Shown in pieces: positions 16,020 to 26,150 of a DNA stretch of 64,000 bases (the stretch's first letter is position 1; every line of letters starts with the position of its first letter). Source of the stretch: an uncultured bacterium (GTDB taxonomy: Bacteria; Cyanobacteriota; Vampirovibrionia; Gastranaerophilales; Gastranaerophilaceae); NCBI GenBank assembly GCA_902791985.1, contig CADAYD010000012.1:1-64000 (forward strand). The letters are read 5' to 3'. The notes below the pieces were generated by a model that was not told the DNA's origin, searched no databases, and was given only the letters and a program-made list of their open reading frames with translations. Both the position numbers and the translations under genes were made by a program.

Positions 16020-17102
16020 ATGAAAGATATGTTAGATAAAATATTGCAAATAGAACAACGCTATAAAGAACTTGGTGAAACATTGTCTGACCCTGCTGTG
16101 ATTCAGGATTATAATAAGTTCAGAGATTTGTCAAAGCAGCGCAAATCAATGGAAGAAACTGTTGAACTTTATTATGCTTGGAAAAAAGCTACAGATGCAA
16201 TAGAAGATGATAAACTTCTATTGCAAGAGGAAAAGGATGAAGATATGCGCGAAATGTTGAAAGCGGATATCGAGGAAAACGAGTCAAAACTTCCTGAATA
16301 TGAAGAACGTATGAAACGACTATTACTTCCAAAAGATCCGATGGATGATAAGGATATCATGCTTGAAATTCGTGGCGGAGCAGGTGGAGATGAAGCAAAC
16401 ATTTTTGCAGGAGACCTTGCAAGAATGTATCTGAAATTTGCTGATAAACAAGGTTGGAAAACTCAAGTTTTATCAAAAACCGAATGTGAAGCAGGCGGAT
16501 ATTCAGAAATTATTATATCTATTCAAGGTGATGCGGTTTATTCCAAACTCAAATACGAATCTGGGGTTCACAGGGTTCAAAGAGTGCCGGAAACAGAATC
16601 TCAGGGTCGTGTTCATACCTCAACCGCAACAGTAGCCGTTATGCCGGAAGTTGATGATGTTGAGATTGAAATCAGACCGGAAGATATAGAAATGTCAACG
16701 GCGCGTTCAGGCGGTGCAGGCGGACAAAATGTCAATAAAGTAGAAACTGCTGCAAGACTTTTCCATAAACCGACAGGAATTATGATTTTCTGTACCGAAG
16801 AACGTTCACAATTGCAAAACAAAGAACGTGCTATGCAGATTTTGCGCTCAAAACTCTACGATATGGAAGTCCAAAAACAAATGCAGGAAATTACAGATCT
16901 TCGTCGCAGTCAAGTAGGTACCGGCGACCGTTCTGAGCGTATCAGAACATATAACTTTCCTCAAGGTCGATTAACAGATCACAGATTAAATCATAACCTT
17001 AATGTTTGGACAGTTATTGATGGCGATTTGGATGAACTAATCAATATGCTCATTGAATATGACCAAAAACTAAAACTTGAAAAGTTAGCTCAACAAAATT
17101 AA
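16020..17102 (+). CDS. prfA: peptide chain release factor 1
   Basis: The 360-residue protein is a full-length RF1 that releases the peptide at UAA and UAG. It has a helical N-terminal domain, an anticodon-mimic loop after [18 protein letters not shown], and the catalytic GGQ loop in [18 protein letters not shown]. The GGQ glutamine is normally methylated by PrmC, which is not encoded nearby. The ATG follows the -10 box by 6 nt without Shine-Dalgarno, pointing to a leaderless transcript for a core translation gene. Confidence 0.96.
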   Translation: MKDMLDKILQIEQRYKELGETLSDPAVIQDYNKFRDLSKQRKSMEETVELYYAWKKATDAIEDDKLLLQEEKDEDMREMLKADIEENESKLPEYEERMKRLLLPKDPMDDKDIMLEIRGGAGGDEANIFAGDLARMYLKFADKQGWKTQVLSKTECEAGGYSEIIISIQGDAVYSKLKYESGVHRVQRVPETESQGRVHTSTATVAVMPEVDDVEIEIRPEDIEMSTARSGGAGGQNVNKVETAARLFHKPTGIMIFCTEERSQLQNKERAMQILRSKLYDMEVQKQMQEITDLRRSQVGTGDRSERIRTYNFPQGRLTDHRLNHNLNVWTVIDGDLDELINMLIEYDQKLKLEKLAQQN

Positions 17103-17112
17103 AAATGAACAT

Positions 17113-17178
17113 CATTCTGAGCGAAAATAAAAAGATTCTTCGATTATAAAGCCTCAGAATGAAGTAAGCGAAGAATCT
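17113..17178. repeat. interleaved inverted-repeat element between prfA and rnpM
   Basis: CATTCTGAG (17113-17121) pairs with CTCAGAATG (17153-17161), and AGATTCTTCG (17133-17142) pairs with CGAAGAATCT (17169-17178). The arms are in a-b-a'-b' order, so they cannot both form in a simple nested hairpin. It looks like two inverted copies of a dispersed intergenic repeat. Confidence 0.55.
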
Positions 17179-17193
17179 CTTGTAAAACAAATC

Positions 17194-17442
17194 ATGACAG
17201 AAAGACGATGTGCCGGATGCTGGCAAATTAAAGACAGAAAAGATTTAATAAAGATTACAAATTCCTCTCAAGGTATTGTAATTAATCCAAATTCATATAC
17301 ATTTGGCAGATCTGTATATCTTTGCTATAATAATTCCTGTATAGAATCGGCATTTAAGAAAAATAAATTGGCAAAGTTTCTAAAGGCCCCTGTACCAAGC
17401 GAATTGAAAGGATATTTATTGAATGAGTTACGAGACAATTAG
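17194..17442 (+). CDS. rnpM: YlxR/RnpM family RNA-binding protein
   Basis: The 82-residue protein belongs to the YlxR (DUF448) family, described in firmicutes as an RNase P modulator. The signature RRCAGCWQIKDRKDLI is followed by GRSVYLCYNNSCIESAFKKNKLAKFL. Its gene overlaps the start of infB by 20 nt, the standard ylxR-infB pairing, which supports both calls. NusA, often upstream, is absent; the preceding gene is prfA. Confidence 0.9.
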   Translation: MTERRCAGCWQIKDRKDLIKITNSSQGIVINPNSYTFGRSVYLCYNNSCIESAFKKNKLAKFLKAPVPSELKGYLLNELRDN

Positions 17443-19906
17443 AATAAGTGAATTAGCAAAAGAACTTGGCAAATCAAGTAAAGAAGTTCTTGAAAAATTG
17501 GAAACAATGGGTATAAAAGGCAAAACCCATTCAAGTACCGTAACTCAAGAACAGATAAAAAGGTTAAAAGATTTTATTGAAAACGGTTCTGCAAAATCTA
17601 AGCCAAAAGCTTTTATTGTAAAAAGGGCAAAGGTTGAGGAACAAGTTGCTGCAAAAGAGGCGGCAAAAGAAGAAGCAAAAGAGCGTAAAGCAGAATTGAA
17701 AAAAGCGATAGAAAAACCGTCAATTGAAAAAGTTGCAAGACCTAAAATTGAAATAGTCAGACGCAGTACTCCAAAACCTGTTCAAGTTGTTGGTAAGTCT
17801 GATAAACCAGCTGATGATTCAAAGACAGATAGACCTAAAAAATTTAATAAAGAATCTAAATTCCCTCCAAAGCGTGAAGGGGAAAAAGGAAAAAATTTTG
17901 CATCTAAAAAGCCTATTGAAAGACGTATTATTCCTCAAGATATTTATGAAAATAAAGGTGGAGGAAGTGGAAAATTTGGCGGAAGTAAAAATTCCGGTAA
18001 GAAAAAAGAGAAAGATTTCAATTCTAAAAAAGAAGAACAGGAAATGATTTCTCTTGAAAAAGCAGCAGCGCAGCATCATAAAAAAAGAACTCAAAAATCA
18101 GAGGAAATTGAAGAAGTTAAGCAAATAGTTGTTAATCAAGCTATGACAATTGCTGAGTTGTCTGAGAAGATTAAGAAAACTCCTGCTGATATTGTTAAAT
18201 TTCTTATGATGAATGGTATTATGGCTACAGTCAATCAGCTTATTGATATTGATGTCATTAAAAAAGTTTGTGCAGAATACGAACTGGAAGTTCTTGATGA
18301 AGATTTAGATGCATATGTTGAAGAAGAACTTAAAAAAGAAGAAGAAAAAAATGCATTAGCAAATGTAGATAAAAAATTACTCAAAAAGCGCGCTCCTGTC
18401 ATCAGTATTATGGGGCACGTCGATCATGGTAAAACTACTTTGTTAGACAGTATTCGTGCCTCAAAACACAAAATTGTTGCCACTGAAGTTGGCGGTATTA
18501 CTCAATCAATTGGTGCGTATACGGTTTATGTCGGGGACAAAAATGATAAGAAGATTGTATTTTTGGATACGCCGGGTCACGAAGCATTTACCGAAATGCG
18601 AGCAAGGGGTGCTCAGGCTACTGATATTGCAATTCTTGTTGTTGCAGCAGACGATGGTATTATGCCTCAAACCATTGAAGCTATAAACCATGCAAAGGCT
18701 GCAGAAATTCCTGTTATTGTTGCGGTGAATAAAATTGATAAACCGGGTGCTAATCCAGATAAAGTTTTACAACAATTAACAGAACACGGTCTGGTTCCTG
18801 AAGACTGGGGTGGAGATACAATTGTTGTAAAAGTTTCTGCTCTTCAAGGTACAGGTATTGATGAACTTTTAGAGTATATTCTGCTTGTTGCGGATGTTCA
18901 AGACCTTAAGGCTAATCCGAAAGCTGAAGCAACCGGTGTTGTAATTGAAGCTAATTTGGATAAAGGTAAAGGACCTGTTGCTACACTATTGGTTCAAAAT
19001 GGGACATTAAGAGCCGGTAATTGTATTGTAGTCGGTACCGCTTGTGGTCGTGTTCGTGCGTTGTTATCAGATAGCGGTGAAAGAATTCAAAAGGCTGAAC
19101 CTTCTACACCTGTTGAGATTTTAGGGTTGTCAGAAGTTCCGCAGGCAGGTGACAGGTTTATGGTTGTTAAAAACGAAAAAGAAATGAAAGCCATAAGTGC
19201 AGAACGTCAAGAAAAAGCAAGAGATAAGAGATTAGAAGCTATGCTCCCTGCTCATATTAGAAAAGAAGCCGTTGCAGGAGATGATGCAATTCCGCAGCTT
19301 AACCTTATTATTAAGGCAAATACAAATGGTTCGGCTGAAGCTGTTGCTCAGGCTATTGCTCAAGTAGAATCAAAAGAAATTTCAACAAAAATTATTCATG
19401 TAGGTGTCGGTGATATTTCAGAAGCTGATGTTATGCTTGCTGCGGCATCAAATGCTTTGATTTTAGGATTCACTGTAAAAGAAGATTCAAATGCTCTTGC
19501 TGCTGCGGAAAGAGAAAAAGTTACAATCAAAAAATATGATATCATTTATCAATTACTTGAAGATATTGAAAAAACTCTGCTCTCACTTCTTGATCCTGAA
19601 ATTAAAGAAGTTGAACTTGGGAAAGCAGAAGTCAGACAGGTATTTAATATTGGGAAAACCGGCAAAATTGCGGGTTGTTATGTTCTTGAAGGTAAAATTA
19701 TCAGAGATAAAGATGCTGTTATTATTCGTGACGGAGTTGAAATATATAAGGGTGCGATTGAACAACTCAAACGATTCAAAGATGATGTTAAGGAAGTTGC
19801 TCAAGGATTTGAATGTGGTATTTCATTCGGTAAATTCAATGATCTTCAAGAGGGCGATATAATTCAAGTTTCAACAACCGAAGAAATTGAAAGAACGTCT
19901 TTATAA
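17423..19906 (+). CDS. infB: translation initiation factor IF-2
   Basis: The 827-residue GTPase delivers initiator tRNA to the 30S subunit. Order of parts: IF2_N-like helix domain (ISELAKELGKSSKEVLEKL) at the N-terminus, and a Lys/Glu-rich disordered linker to about residue 225. A second IF2_N domain follows (TIAELSEKIKKTPADIVKFL), then the G domain from about residue 330 (GHVDHGKTTLLDS, DTPGHEAF, NKIDKPGA), domain 2, and the IF-2 core and C2 tRNA-binding domains. Overlap with rnpM indicates translational coupling. Confidence 0.97.
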   Translation: MSYETIRISELAKELGKSSKEVLEKLETMGIKGKTHSSTVTQEQIKRLKDFIENGSAKSKPKAFIVKRAKVEEQVAAKEAAKEEAKERKAELKKAIEKPSIEKVARPKIEIVRRSTPKPVQVVGKSDKPADDSKTDRPKKFNKESKFPPKREGEKGKNFASKKPIERRIIPQDIYENKGGGSGKFGGSKNSGKKKEKDFNSKKEEQEMISLEKAAAQHHKKRTQKSEEIEEVKQIVVNQAMTIAELSEKIKKTPADIVKFLMMNGIMATVNQLIDIDVIKKVCAEYELEVLDEDLDAYVEEELKKEEEKNALANVDKKLLKKRAPVISIMGHVDHGKTTLLDSIRASKHKIVATEVGGITQSIGAYTVYVGDKNDKKIVFLDTPGHEAFTEMRARGAQATDIAILVVAADDGIMPQTIEAINHAKAAEIPVIVAVNKIDKPGANPDKVLQQLTEHGLVPEDWGGDTIVVKVSALQGTGIDELLEYILLVADVQDLKANPKAEATGVVIEANLDKGKGPVATLLVQNGTLRAGNCIVVGTACGRVRALLSDSGERIQKAEPSTPVEILGLSEVPQAGDRFMVVKNEKEMKAISAERQEKARDKRLEAMLPAHIRKEAVAGDDAIPQLNLIIKANTNGSAEAVAQAIAQVESKEISTKIIHVGVGDISEADVMLAAASNALILGFTVKEDSNALAAAEREKVTIKKYDIIYQLLEDIEKTLLSLLDPEIKEVELGKAEVRQVFNIGKTGKIAGCYVLEGKIIRDKDAVIIRDGVEIYKGAIEQLKRFKDDVKEVAQGFECGISFGKFNDLQEGDIIQVSTTEEIERTSL

Positions 19907-19998
19907 AAACATTTTCTTTACAAATATTTAACACTTTAAGATAGCAATATTTTATTTCAGTGGTTTTTGTTATAATAAAAGCATAAAGGTTAAGTGTG

Positions 19999-20853
19999 AT
20001 GATAAATAAAATATCTTTTGCCGACAACAAAAAATATTATCTGAATGATGTACCCAAAGGTGTAAATAAAGAGGTTTCAACTTTTACACACTCATACCTT
20101 GAACATTCCGATTTAACTCTGAAGCAAAAAGCAACTGTATTAGGCACATCTGCACTTGGTATGGCTCTGCCTTTAGCATTTTTGAGTAAAAAAGCGGGTT
20201 TTAGTTTGAATCCTGCAAAAATATTCAAAACCCCGATTAAAGATTGGGCATTGTTTAAATATAAACCCGTAGATAAAGTTTTAGAATTTGATGAGGGGTG
20301 GAAAATTATTTCTGTTGCTACCGGTTCTGTTGCGGGCGGTTTTGCAGGCGGCGTGCTGGTGGATAAAGATAATATAAAAGCAAAAAAACGTGAAGTTTTG
20401 AGCCAGTTATTAGGGGACGTTATAGTTCCGATTTCTTGTGTATGGGCGGGGGCAAAGTTGTTTAAGCATTATGAAACAACATTGCAAAAACTAATGCCCA
20501 AAATAAATAATAATTTAAAAATATTCGGTAAAAATATCTCAAAAGATTCAAAATTTGTAAATATTGTAAATACTATCAGTGAAAATATTCCTAATGCAGT
20601 TGCAACACTAGGATCTTTGGGGGTAGGAATTATCGCCGGTAACAAAGTTTCAAATGAGATTAACGAAAAATTGTATAATATGAAGGTTGAGCGTGGTATT
20701 AAGGCGACAGATTTTGCTCCGCACGTTGACGATTTATGCTTATCAATTTCAATGGTAAACAGTGGTTCTACATTAGGAACATTGCTTGGCAGAGTAATTC
20801 CGCTTGCACTTTTGGTTCCGGGATATGAAACCGGTACAGCAAGAGAAAAATAA
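19999..20853 (+). CDS. hypothetical membrane-associated protein (284 aa)
   Basis: The protein starts MINKISFADNKKYY; a GTG one codon earlier is also possible. The ribosome site is AAAGG. At least three hydrophobic Gly/Ala-rich segments are visible: ATVLGTSALGMALPLAFL, ISVATGSVAGGFAGGVLV and AVATLGSLGVGIIAG. No domain is recognised. A TATAAT lies upstream in the gap after infB. It precedes the AsmA-like gene by 49 bp, so the two may be co-transcribed. Confidence 0.65.
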   Translation: MINKISFADNKKYYLNDVPKGVNKEVSTFTHSYLEHSDLTLKQKATVLGTSALGMALPLAFLSKKAGFSLNPAKIFKTPIKDWALFKYKPVDKVLEFDEGWKIISVATGSVAGGFAGGVLVDKDNIKAKKREVLSQLLGDVIVPISCVWAGAKLFKHYETTLQKLMPKINNNLKIFGKNISKDSKFVNIVNTISENIPNAVATLGSLGVGIIAGNKVSNEINEKLYNMKVERGIKATDFAPHVDDLCLSISMVNSGSTLGTLLGRVIPLALLVPGYETGTAREK

Positions 20854-20902
20854 ATTATAATTATGCTAAAATGTTGTTGCAATTCATTTTAGGGGATTTT
20901 TT

Positions 20903-23900
20903 ATGAAAATTAAAATTAATTTTGAAAAAATAGGTATTATAGCATTAGCAGTAATTTCAGGTTTATATGCTTTATTTTTGGTTTTACCGTTTATAATTTC
21001 TCCAATTGCAAACAAATTTTGTAATCAGATTGAGGAACTTATAAAAGTTTCAACAGGTTTGGAAGCGCATGTTCAAGGAATTGGAATAATAACTTCCCCT
21101 GGACTTTCTGTCGGGCTCAAGGTTAAAGAGTTTTCTGTTTATGTCCCAAATGAAAAAGTCCCTGTTATTGATATTGATAATTTAAAAGGTGATTTACTCC
21201 TTGTTCCGTTATTGGCTAAGAAAATTCAATTTGGAACAATTAGTGCAGAGGAAATTGAAACAAATATAGTGCTGGATAAAAAGGGGATTCCTGTTATTAT
21301 AAAATATTTACCGGAACAAAATGATGAAAATGAAGGTACTTTAAGTTCTTTACCTTTAGGGCTAAAACTTTCCAATCATTTCCCAAATATTATAATTGAA
21401 GATTATAGATTTTCTTTCATAGATGAAGCAACAGGAAGTGCTTATTATATAGATGGCGAAGATTTAAAAATTACCGACTTTATTCTTGATAAAAAATTGA
21501 AAATTTCTACGACAGGTCAAATAGTTTTTGACAAGAGAGTCGTTTCCAATTATGATATAAAAATTTTTAACAGAATTATGCCTGATTGGAAGTTAGATGA
21601 TTTGGTTTTCCCGAAAGAAGTCAAAATTGAAGATGAAAAATCAGTAAAAAAAAACGAAGTTAATTCTTTAGCTGAAATCAATATAATAGACTTTTTTAAG
21701 GCCGTAAACAAAAACGGTTTTAAAGCGGATATAAATGCAGATATAAAAACTTCAGGAACTTTTAAAAAGCCCGTTCAAAAAGGGCTTTTTGAGATTGTCG
21801 GATTAAGTGTTTTTGTGAATGGAAAACAACTTCCTGAAAGTTATGCAAAATTTCATTTTAAGGGAGAAGAAACGGATATAGATTCTATTTTCTATACTTC
21901 TTCCGATATAAATGAAAAAACTCAACTTATCGGAAATATAAAAACCGGTGATACTCATTCTCTTGATATAACATTACGTTCAAATGCAAAATTTAATAAT
22001 ATAATCAGGCTTCTTGACAGTATTGCGAGTTCGTTAGGTCGTGATGATTTAAAAACAGTAAGTGCAACAGGTGCTATTGATGCTGATTTTAATGTAAGTT
22101 CAGATATGCGAACAATAATTTCAAACGGGCATTTGAAAATTAAACCTTCAACGTTGAGTTATGCTTTGTATAATGTTTATATTAGTAATATCAATGCTGA
22201 TATTGATTTTGATAACAATAACATAAATATAAATAACATTGGTTTTTCTGTTTTTGGTCATCCGTTTAAAATAGTCGGGGAATTGGCTTCAAATGCTGTT
22301 GCGGATATTAAAATTACAGCTGATAACTTGCCTATAAAAGGACTTGTTGGGATAGCCGGTCAAATAGGTTTGTTAAAAGAAAACGATTTTAATTCCGGTT
22401 CATTAACTTTAAATGCAATAATAAAAGGTGCGCTTAATGAAATAAAACCTGATGTAATGTTGAGTATAGATAATGTAAATATCTATAATAAAATGCTTCA
22501 GACACGTTTATTACTTACAAAAGCAATAGTGAAGCTTCTTTTATCGAAAACGAATATTAATGGGGATGTAGATATAAATTCGTTGAAACTAAAACATGAT
22601 ATGGCATCAGTTTCTGTTCCGAGTGCGCTTGTATATTTTGATTCAAAGGATATCAATATAAAAAATTCTTACGTTATGATTAATAATTCAAAAATTGACG
22701 TGAAAGGAAGCGTAAAAGATTATACGACTAAAAACTTGAATATGGATATTAGTGCAAAAGGGGATTTGGCATCTGTTGATGTTGCAGCATTTATTCCAAG
22801 AGAGCTTCATTCTATGTTCCCTTATACAGGTAAAATGCCTCTTAGTATTATTCTAAAAGGTGATGCCAACACGCAGCATATAACGTTTGATTTGAGTGCA
22901 ACTCCAAGTGCTTATGTAAAATTTTTGGATATAAACAAATTAAAAGGTAAAAATACCAAGATTCATACCGATGTAAAACTTGAAAATAATTCTGCAACTC
23001 TTGTAAATTCGGGGATTTTTGCTAATGCAGAGCGGATAGCAACATTCGACGGCGGGGTCAATAATCTCTCAAACCCTGATTTGAGTATAAATATCTCTAT
23101 TCCTCAAAAAATTTCTTTCCCAATTCCTGGTATGGGGGCAAATTCAAATATAACAGGGTATGGTGCATTTAATTTCGGCGGAAGTCCGCTAAGTCCAAAG
23201 CTTAAAGGAAAAGTTTATCTTGATGATATTTCAATAAAAGATATGGATTTTGAATTAAAAAATCTTATTGCAAATCTTAACGGGCAGGGCATAAGCGGGG
23301 ATGGAACCGCAGAAAAAATGAGATTTGGCGGTATTGTAGCGTCAAATTTGGTTGCAAAATTTATACTGAATGATTTTACTGTATTTAATTTGAGTGATAT
23401 AAAAGCGGATGTATTTAGCGGAAAGGTTAGCGGAAAACTGACCTATCATATCCCAACATTTTTATTTGGTCTTGATTTAGAGGGCAAGGGATTAAATTCA
23501 ATGGATGCGGTGTATGGCACTGTCGGAATTCCCAAGGCTTTGACGGGGACTTTAGGTTTTGGGGTTAAATTAACTTCTAAAGGGGTTACTGATACTGAAA
23601 TTATTAAAAATTTAAAAGGTGATATAAATTTCAACATTACCAATGGCAGATTTGTAAGTATCGGCAGGCTCGAAAATCTTGTTGCAGCGCAAAATATTTC
23701 ATCAAATTCAATTTTAAAATCAGCAATATCTGCGCTTACTACGGCTGCTAATATACAGGAAACAGATAAATTTAAACTAATAAACGGTGAAATGACTATG
23801 TCAAACGGGAGTGTAAATATTTTGTTTATAAATGTCTCAGGACCGTTGATGTCATATTATATAAAAGGGGTTTATAATATATTACAAAATAGTGCAAATT

Positions 23901-24607
23901 TAGTAATTTTAGGACGACTCGACTCTAAAGTTGTATCTTATTTGGGTCCGATAGGACAATTATCTGCTGAAAAATTGCTTTCATATATTCCTAAATTTGG
24001 GGCTTCCACTGCAAAATTTTTGGATATATTAACACAAGATCCCAAGAACGAAAAAACAGAGCTCATACCGGAATTATCTTCAGGGAGCAAGAGTTATAAG
24101 GATTTTAAAGTAATATATAATGGCTCAATTGAAAAGGCTTCATCAATTAAGACTTTCAAATGGCTTTCAAAATGTGATACAAGTCAAATGGATTTGAAGC
24201 AGGAAGTAAAAAATGCTGTTAATGCAGCAAAAGATAATGTAAAAAGTCAAGTTGAATCAGCCAAAACTACGGCAAACAATATAAAAACAAATGTTACAAA
24301 AATTGTCGAGACACAAAAGCAGCAGGTCAAAACTGAAAAACAATCGCTTGAACAAGCCAAAAAAGATGTTCAAAATATTAAGCAAAATGCTTCGCAGAGT
24401 GCGACAAATTTGGGGAATTTACTAAAAAATGCCGCTTTAAATGCTAATAAAAAACTGGAAACTTCTCAACCGGCAGCGTCTCAAACTAATTCGACGACTC
24501 AAAACATACCAGCCGCTCAAACAACAACTCAAACTACAATAGCTCATCCTCAGACCGAGACTAAAACGGAATCACAAAGCCGCGAACAAGCTTCAAAAGA
24601 AGAATAA
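20903..24607 (+). CDS. AsmA-like envelope biogenesis protein
   Basis: The 1234-residue protein has one N-terminal membrane anchor (IIALAVISGLYALFLVLPFII) and a very long beta-rich periplasmic region with AsmA-type repeats (SGKLTYHIPTFLFGLDLEGKGLNSMD, GVTDTEIIKNLKGDINFNITNG). The last 170 residues are a Lys/Gln/Ala coiled-coil and low-complexity tail, which is unusual for the family. AsmA/TamB/YhdP proteins bridge inner and outer membranes and move phospholipids; that role is inferred from fold. The presence of lpxC/lpxD elsewhere in the window agrees with a lipid-A outer membrane. The aminotransferase gene follows after 2 nt. Confidence 0.8.
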   Translation: MKIKINFEKIGIIALAVISGLYALFLVLPFIISPIANKFCNQIEELIKVSTGLEAHVQGIGIITSPGLSVGLKVKEFSVYVPNEKVPVIDIDNLKGDLLLVPLLAKKIQFGTISAEEIETNIVLDKKGIPVIIKYLPEQNDENEGTLSSLPLGLKLSNHFPNIIIEDYRFSFIDEATGSAYYIDGEDLKITDFILDKKLKISTTGQIVFDKRVVSNYDIKIFNRIMPDWKLDDLVFPKEVKIEDEKSVKKNEVNSLAEINIIDFFKAVNKNGFKADINADIKTSGTFKKPVQKGLFEIVGLSVFVNGKQLPESYAKFHFKGEETDIDSIFYTSSDINEKTQLIGNIKTGDTHSLDITLRSNAKFNNIIRLLDSIASSLGRDDLKTVSATGAIDADFNVSSDMRTIISNGHLKIKPSTLSYALYNVYISNINADIDFDNNNININNIGFSVFGHPFKIVGELASNAVADIKITADNLPIKGLVGIAGQIGLLKENDFNSGSLTLNAIIKGALNEIKPDVMLSIDNVNIYNKMLQTRLLLTKAIVKLLLSKTNINGDVDINSLKLKHDMASVSVPSALVYFDSKDINIKNSYVMINNSKIDVKGSVKDYTTKNLNMDISAKGDLASVDVAAFIPRELHSMFPYTGKMPLSIILKGDANTQHITFDLSATPSAYVKFLDINKLKGKNTKIHTDVKLENNSATLVNSGIFANAERIATFDGGVNNLSNPDLSINISIPQKISFPIPGMGANSNITGYGAFNFGGSPLSPKLKGKVYLDDISIKDMDFELKNLIANLNGQGISGDGTAEKMRFGGIVASNLVAKFILNDFTVFNLSDIKADVFSGKVSGKLTYHIPTFLFGLDLEGKGLNSMDAVYGTVGIPKALTGTLGFGVKLTSKGVTDTEIIKNLKGDINFNITNGRFVSIGRLENLVAAQNISSNSILKSAISALTTAANIQETDKFKLINGEMTMSNGSVNILFINVSGPLMSYYIKGVYNILQNSANLVILGRLDSKVVSYLGPIGQLSAEKLLSYIPKFGASTAKFLDILTQDPKNEKTELIPELSSGSKSYKDFKVIYNGSIEKASSIKTFKWLSKCDTSQMDLKQEVKNAVNAAKDNVKSQVESAKTTANNIKTNVTKIVETQKQQVKTEKQSLEQAKKDVQNIKQNASQSATNLGNLLKNAALNANKKLETSQPAASQTNSTTQNIPAAQTTTQTTIAHPQTETKTESQSREQASKEE

Positions 24608-24609
24608 AA

Positions 24610-25716
24610 ATGAAAATAGATAATTTTAAAGTTGAAGAATGGTTTAACATGTATGAAAGTGATGCAATTTATGATCTTGCAGATACTTGTGTAGAGTCAC
24701 TTTCTATAAATGAACTTCTCAAAATAACAGGTGCCGATACAGATGAAATTTGTTCAAGGAGGTTAAATTACGGAGATATTCATGGGTCGAGCAGATTAAA
24801 AAATGCGATATGCAGTATGTATCAAAACCAAAATGCTGATAATATAACGATTACTCATGGTGCAATCGGGGCTAATCAACTTGCCATGTTGTCTTTAATT
24901 GAACGCGGGGACAGTGTTGTGTCTATCATTCCGACATATCAGCAGCACTATTCTATTCCTAAATCTATTGGCGCAAATGTCAAAACGCTATTTTTGAAAG
25001 AAGAAAATAATTGGCTACCGGATTTAAACGCATTTGAAAAATTAGTTGGAATTGATACGAAAATTATTTGTATGAATAATCCTAATAACCCGACAGGCTC
25101 TGTAATACCCGATGAAATGCTTTATAAAATCGCTGAAATTGCACGTAAATCGAATGCATATATTCTTTGTGATGAAGTTTACAGAGGGCTTGAACACAAC
25201 GGGCAAATTTCAAAATCAATTGCTGATATTTATGAAAAAGGAATTTCAACAGGCAGCGTATCAAAGGTATTTTCACTTGCCGGTTTGCGTCTTGGTTGGA
25301 TTGCAGCATCAAAAGATGTTATTGCAGAAGTTAATCATCAAAGAGAATATAATACGATAAGTGTTGGGATTTTGGATGATTTCTTTGCATCGCTAGCCAT
25401 AGAAAATAAAGATAAAATAATAAAAAGGAATTTGATTAAAATTTTAGAAGGTAAAAAAGTCTTGACAGATTGGCTTAAAAACGAATCTTATTGCCATTGC
25501 ATTGTTCCGCAGGGTGGAACAACGGCTTTTGTCGGATATGATATAAATCTGTCATCTGTTGATTTGTGTCAAAAACTTCAACAAGATACCGGTGTTATGA
25601 TTCTTCCGGGAGAAACAATGGAGCTTGATAAATATTTGCGCATTGGTTTCGGAAATAATCCCGACAAATTAAAAACTGCGCTAAATATTTTCTCTGATTG
25701 GCTAAAGATACAATAA
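24610..25716 (+). CDS. PLP-dependent class I/II aminotransferase
   Basis: The 368-residue protein is a fold-type I aminotransferase. It has the substrate/PLP segment ITHGAIGANQLAM, NNPNNPTGSVIP, CDEVYRGLE and the Schiff-base lysine in SVSKVFSLAGLRLGW. The C-terminal arginine lies in YLRIGFGN. The substrate cannot be inferred. Sequence style recalls capreomycidine-synthase-like aminotransferases, but this is weak. It starts 2 nt after the AsmA-like gene, indicating an operon. Confidence 0.88.
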   Translation: MKIDNFKVEEWFNMYESDAIYDLADTCVESLSINELLKITGADTDEICSRRLNYGDIHGSSRLKNAICSMYQNQNADNITITHGAIGANQLAMLSLIERGDSVVSIIPTYQQHYSIPKSIGANVKTLFLKEENNWLPDLNAFEKLVGIDTKIICMNNPNNPTGSVIPDEMLYKIAEIARKSNAYILCDEVYRGLEHNGQISKSIADIYEKGISTGSVSKVFSLAGLRLGWIAASKDVIAEVNHQREYNTISVGILDDFFASLAIENKDKIIKRNLIKILEGKKVLTDWLKNESYCHCIVPQGGTTAFVGYDINLSSVDLCQKLQQDTGVMILPGETMELDKYLRIGFGNNPDKLKTALNIFSDWLKIQ

Positions 25717-25750
25717 ACCCTTACTTCCTATGAGGTTGAAGTAAGGGTTA
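25716..25750. terminator. hairpin between convergent genes
   Basis: AACCCTTACTTC pairs with GAAGTAAGGGTT (12 bp). The following tract is AT-rich rather than a pure T-run, so efficiency is uncertain. Confidence 0.55.
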
Positions 25751-25771
25751 AACTTTATATTTGGCTATATT

Positions 25772-25975
25772 TTAGTTATTACTTAAAACTAATTTTAATG
25801 TTGCCAAGCTTTCAATTGAAAACATAACGTGGCGATTGTGTTGTTCTTCAGAGATATCAAAAATTCTGATAATTCTTTGAATTTCTGCTAAATCTTTATA
25901 TGTATCAATTTTATAAACGTTTTCGATAGGATCTGAAACTACTGACATCATTGCGTTTAATTCTTGTTCTTTCAT
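25772..25975 (-). CDS. small acidic protein of unknown function (67 aa)
   Basis: The product is MKEQELNAMMSVVSDPIENV followed by a helical region with EIQRIIRIFDISEEQHNRHV. A TTG three codons upstream is an alternative start; AGAGG lies 13 nt before the ATG and 4 nt before the TTG. No domain is recognised. It is preceded by copy B of the dispersed element (26011-26030). Confidence 0.55.
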   Translation of the reverse strand: MKEQELNAMMSVVSDPIENVYKIDTYKDLAEIQRIIRIFDISEEQHNRHVMFSIESLATLKLVLSNN

Positions 25976-26010
25976 AATAACCAAAAATCCTCTTTTCCTA
26001 ATACTATATA

Positions 26011-26030
26011 CATATATATAAAGTATTTTT
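26011..26030 (-). promoter_or_regulatory. dispersed promoter-like element, copy B
   Basis: On the minus strand this reads AAAAATACTTTATATATATG, upstream of the 67-residue gene. TTGAAT lies 17 bp before a TATATG core and could act as a -35 box. Confidence 0.5.
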
Positions 26031-26150
26031 CTGATTCAAAATTGCCTTTTTTAATTAATTATTGTTAACATGTCTTAATAATTCATATAAAATGTTGATA
26101 TAGTAGCAAAAATTTTTCTGTATGATTTTATTAGAGATAGGAGAAAAATT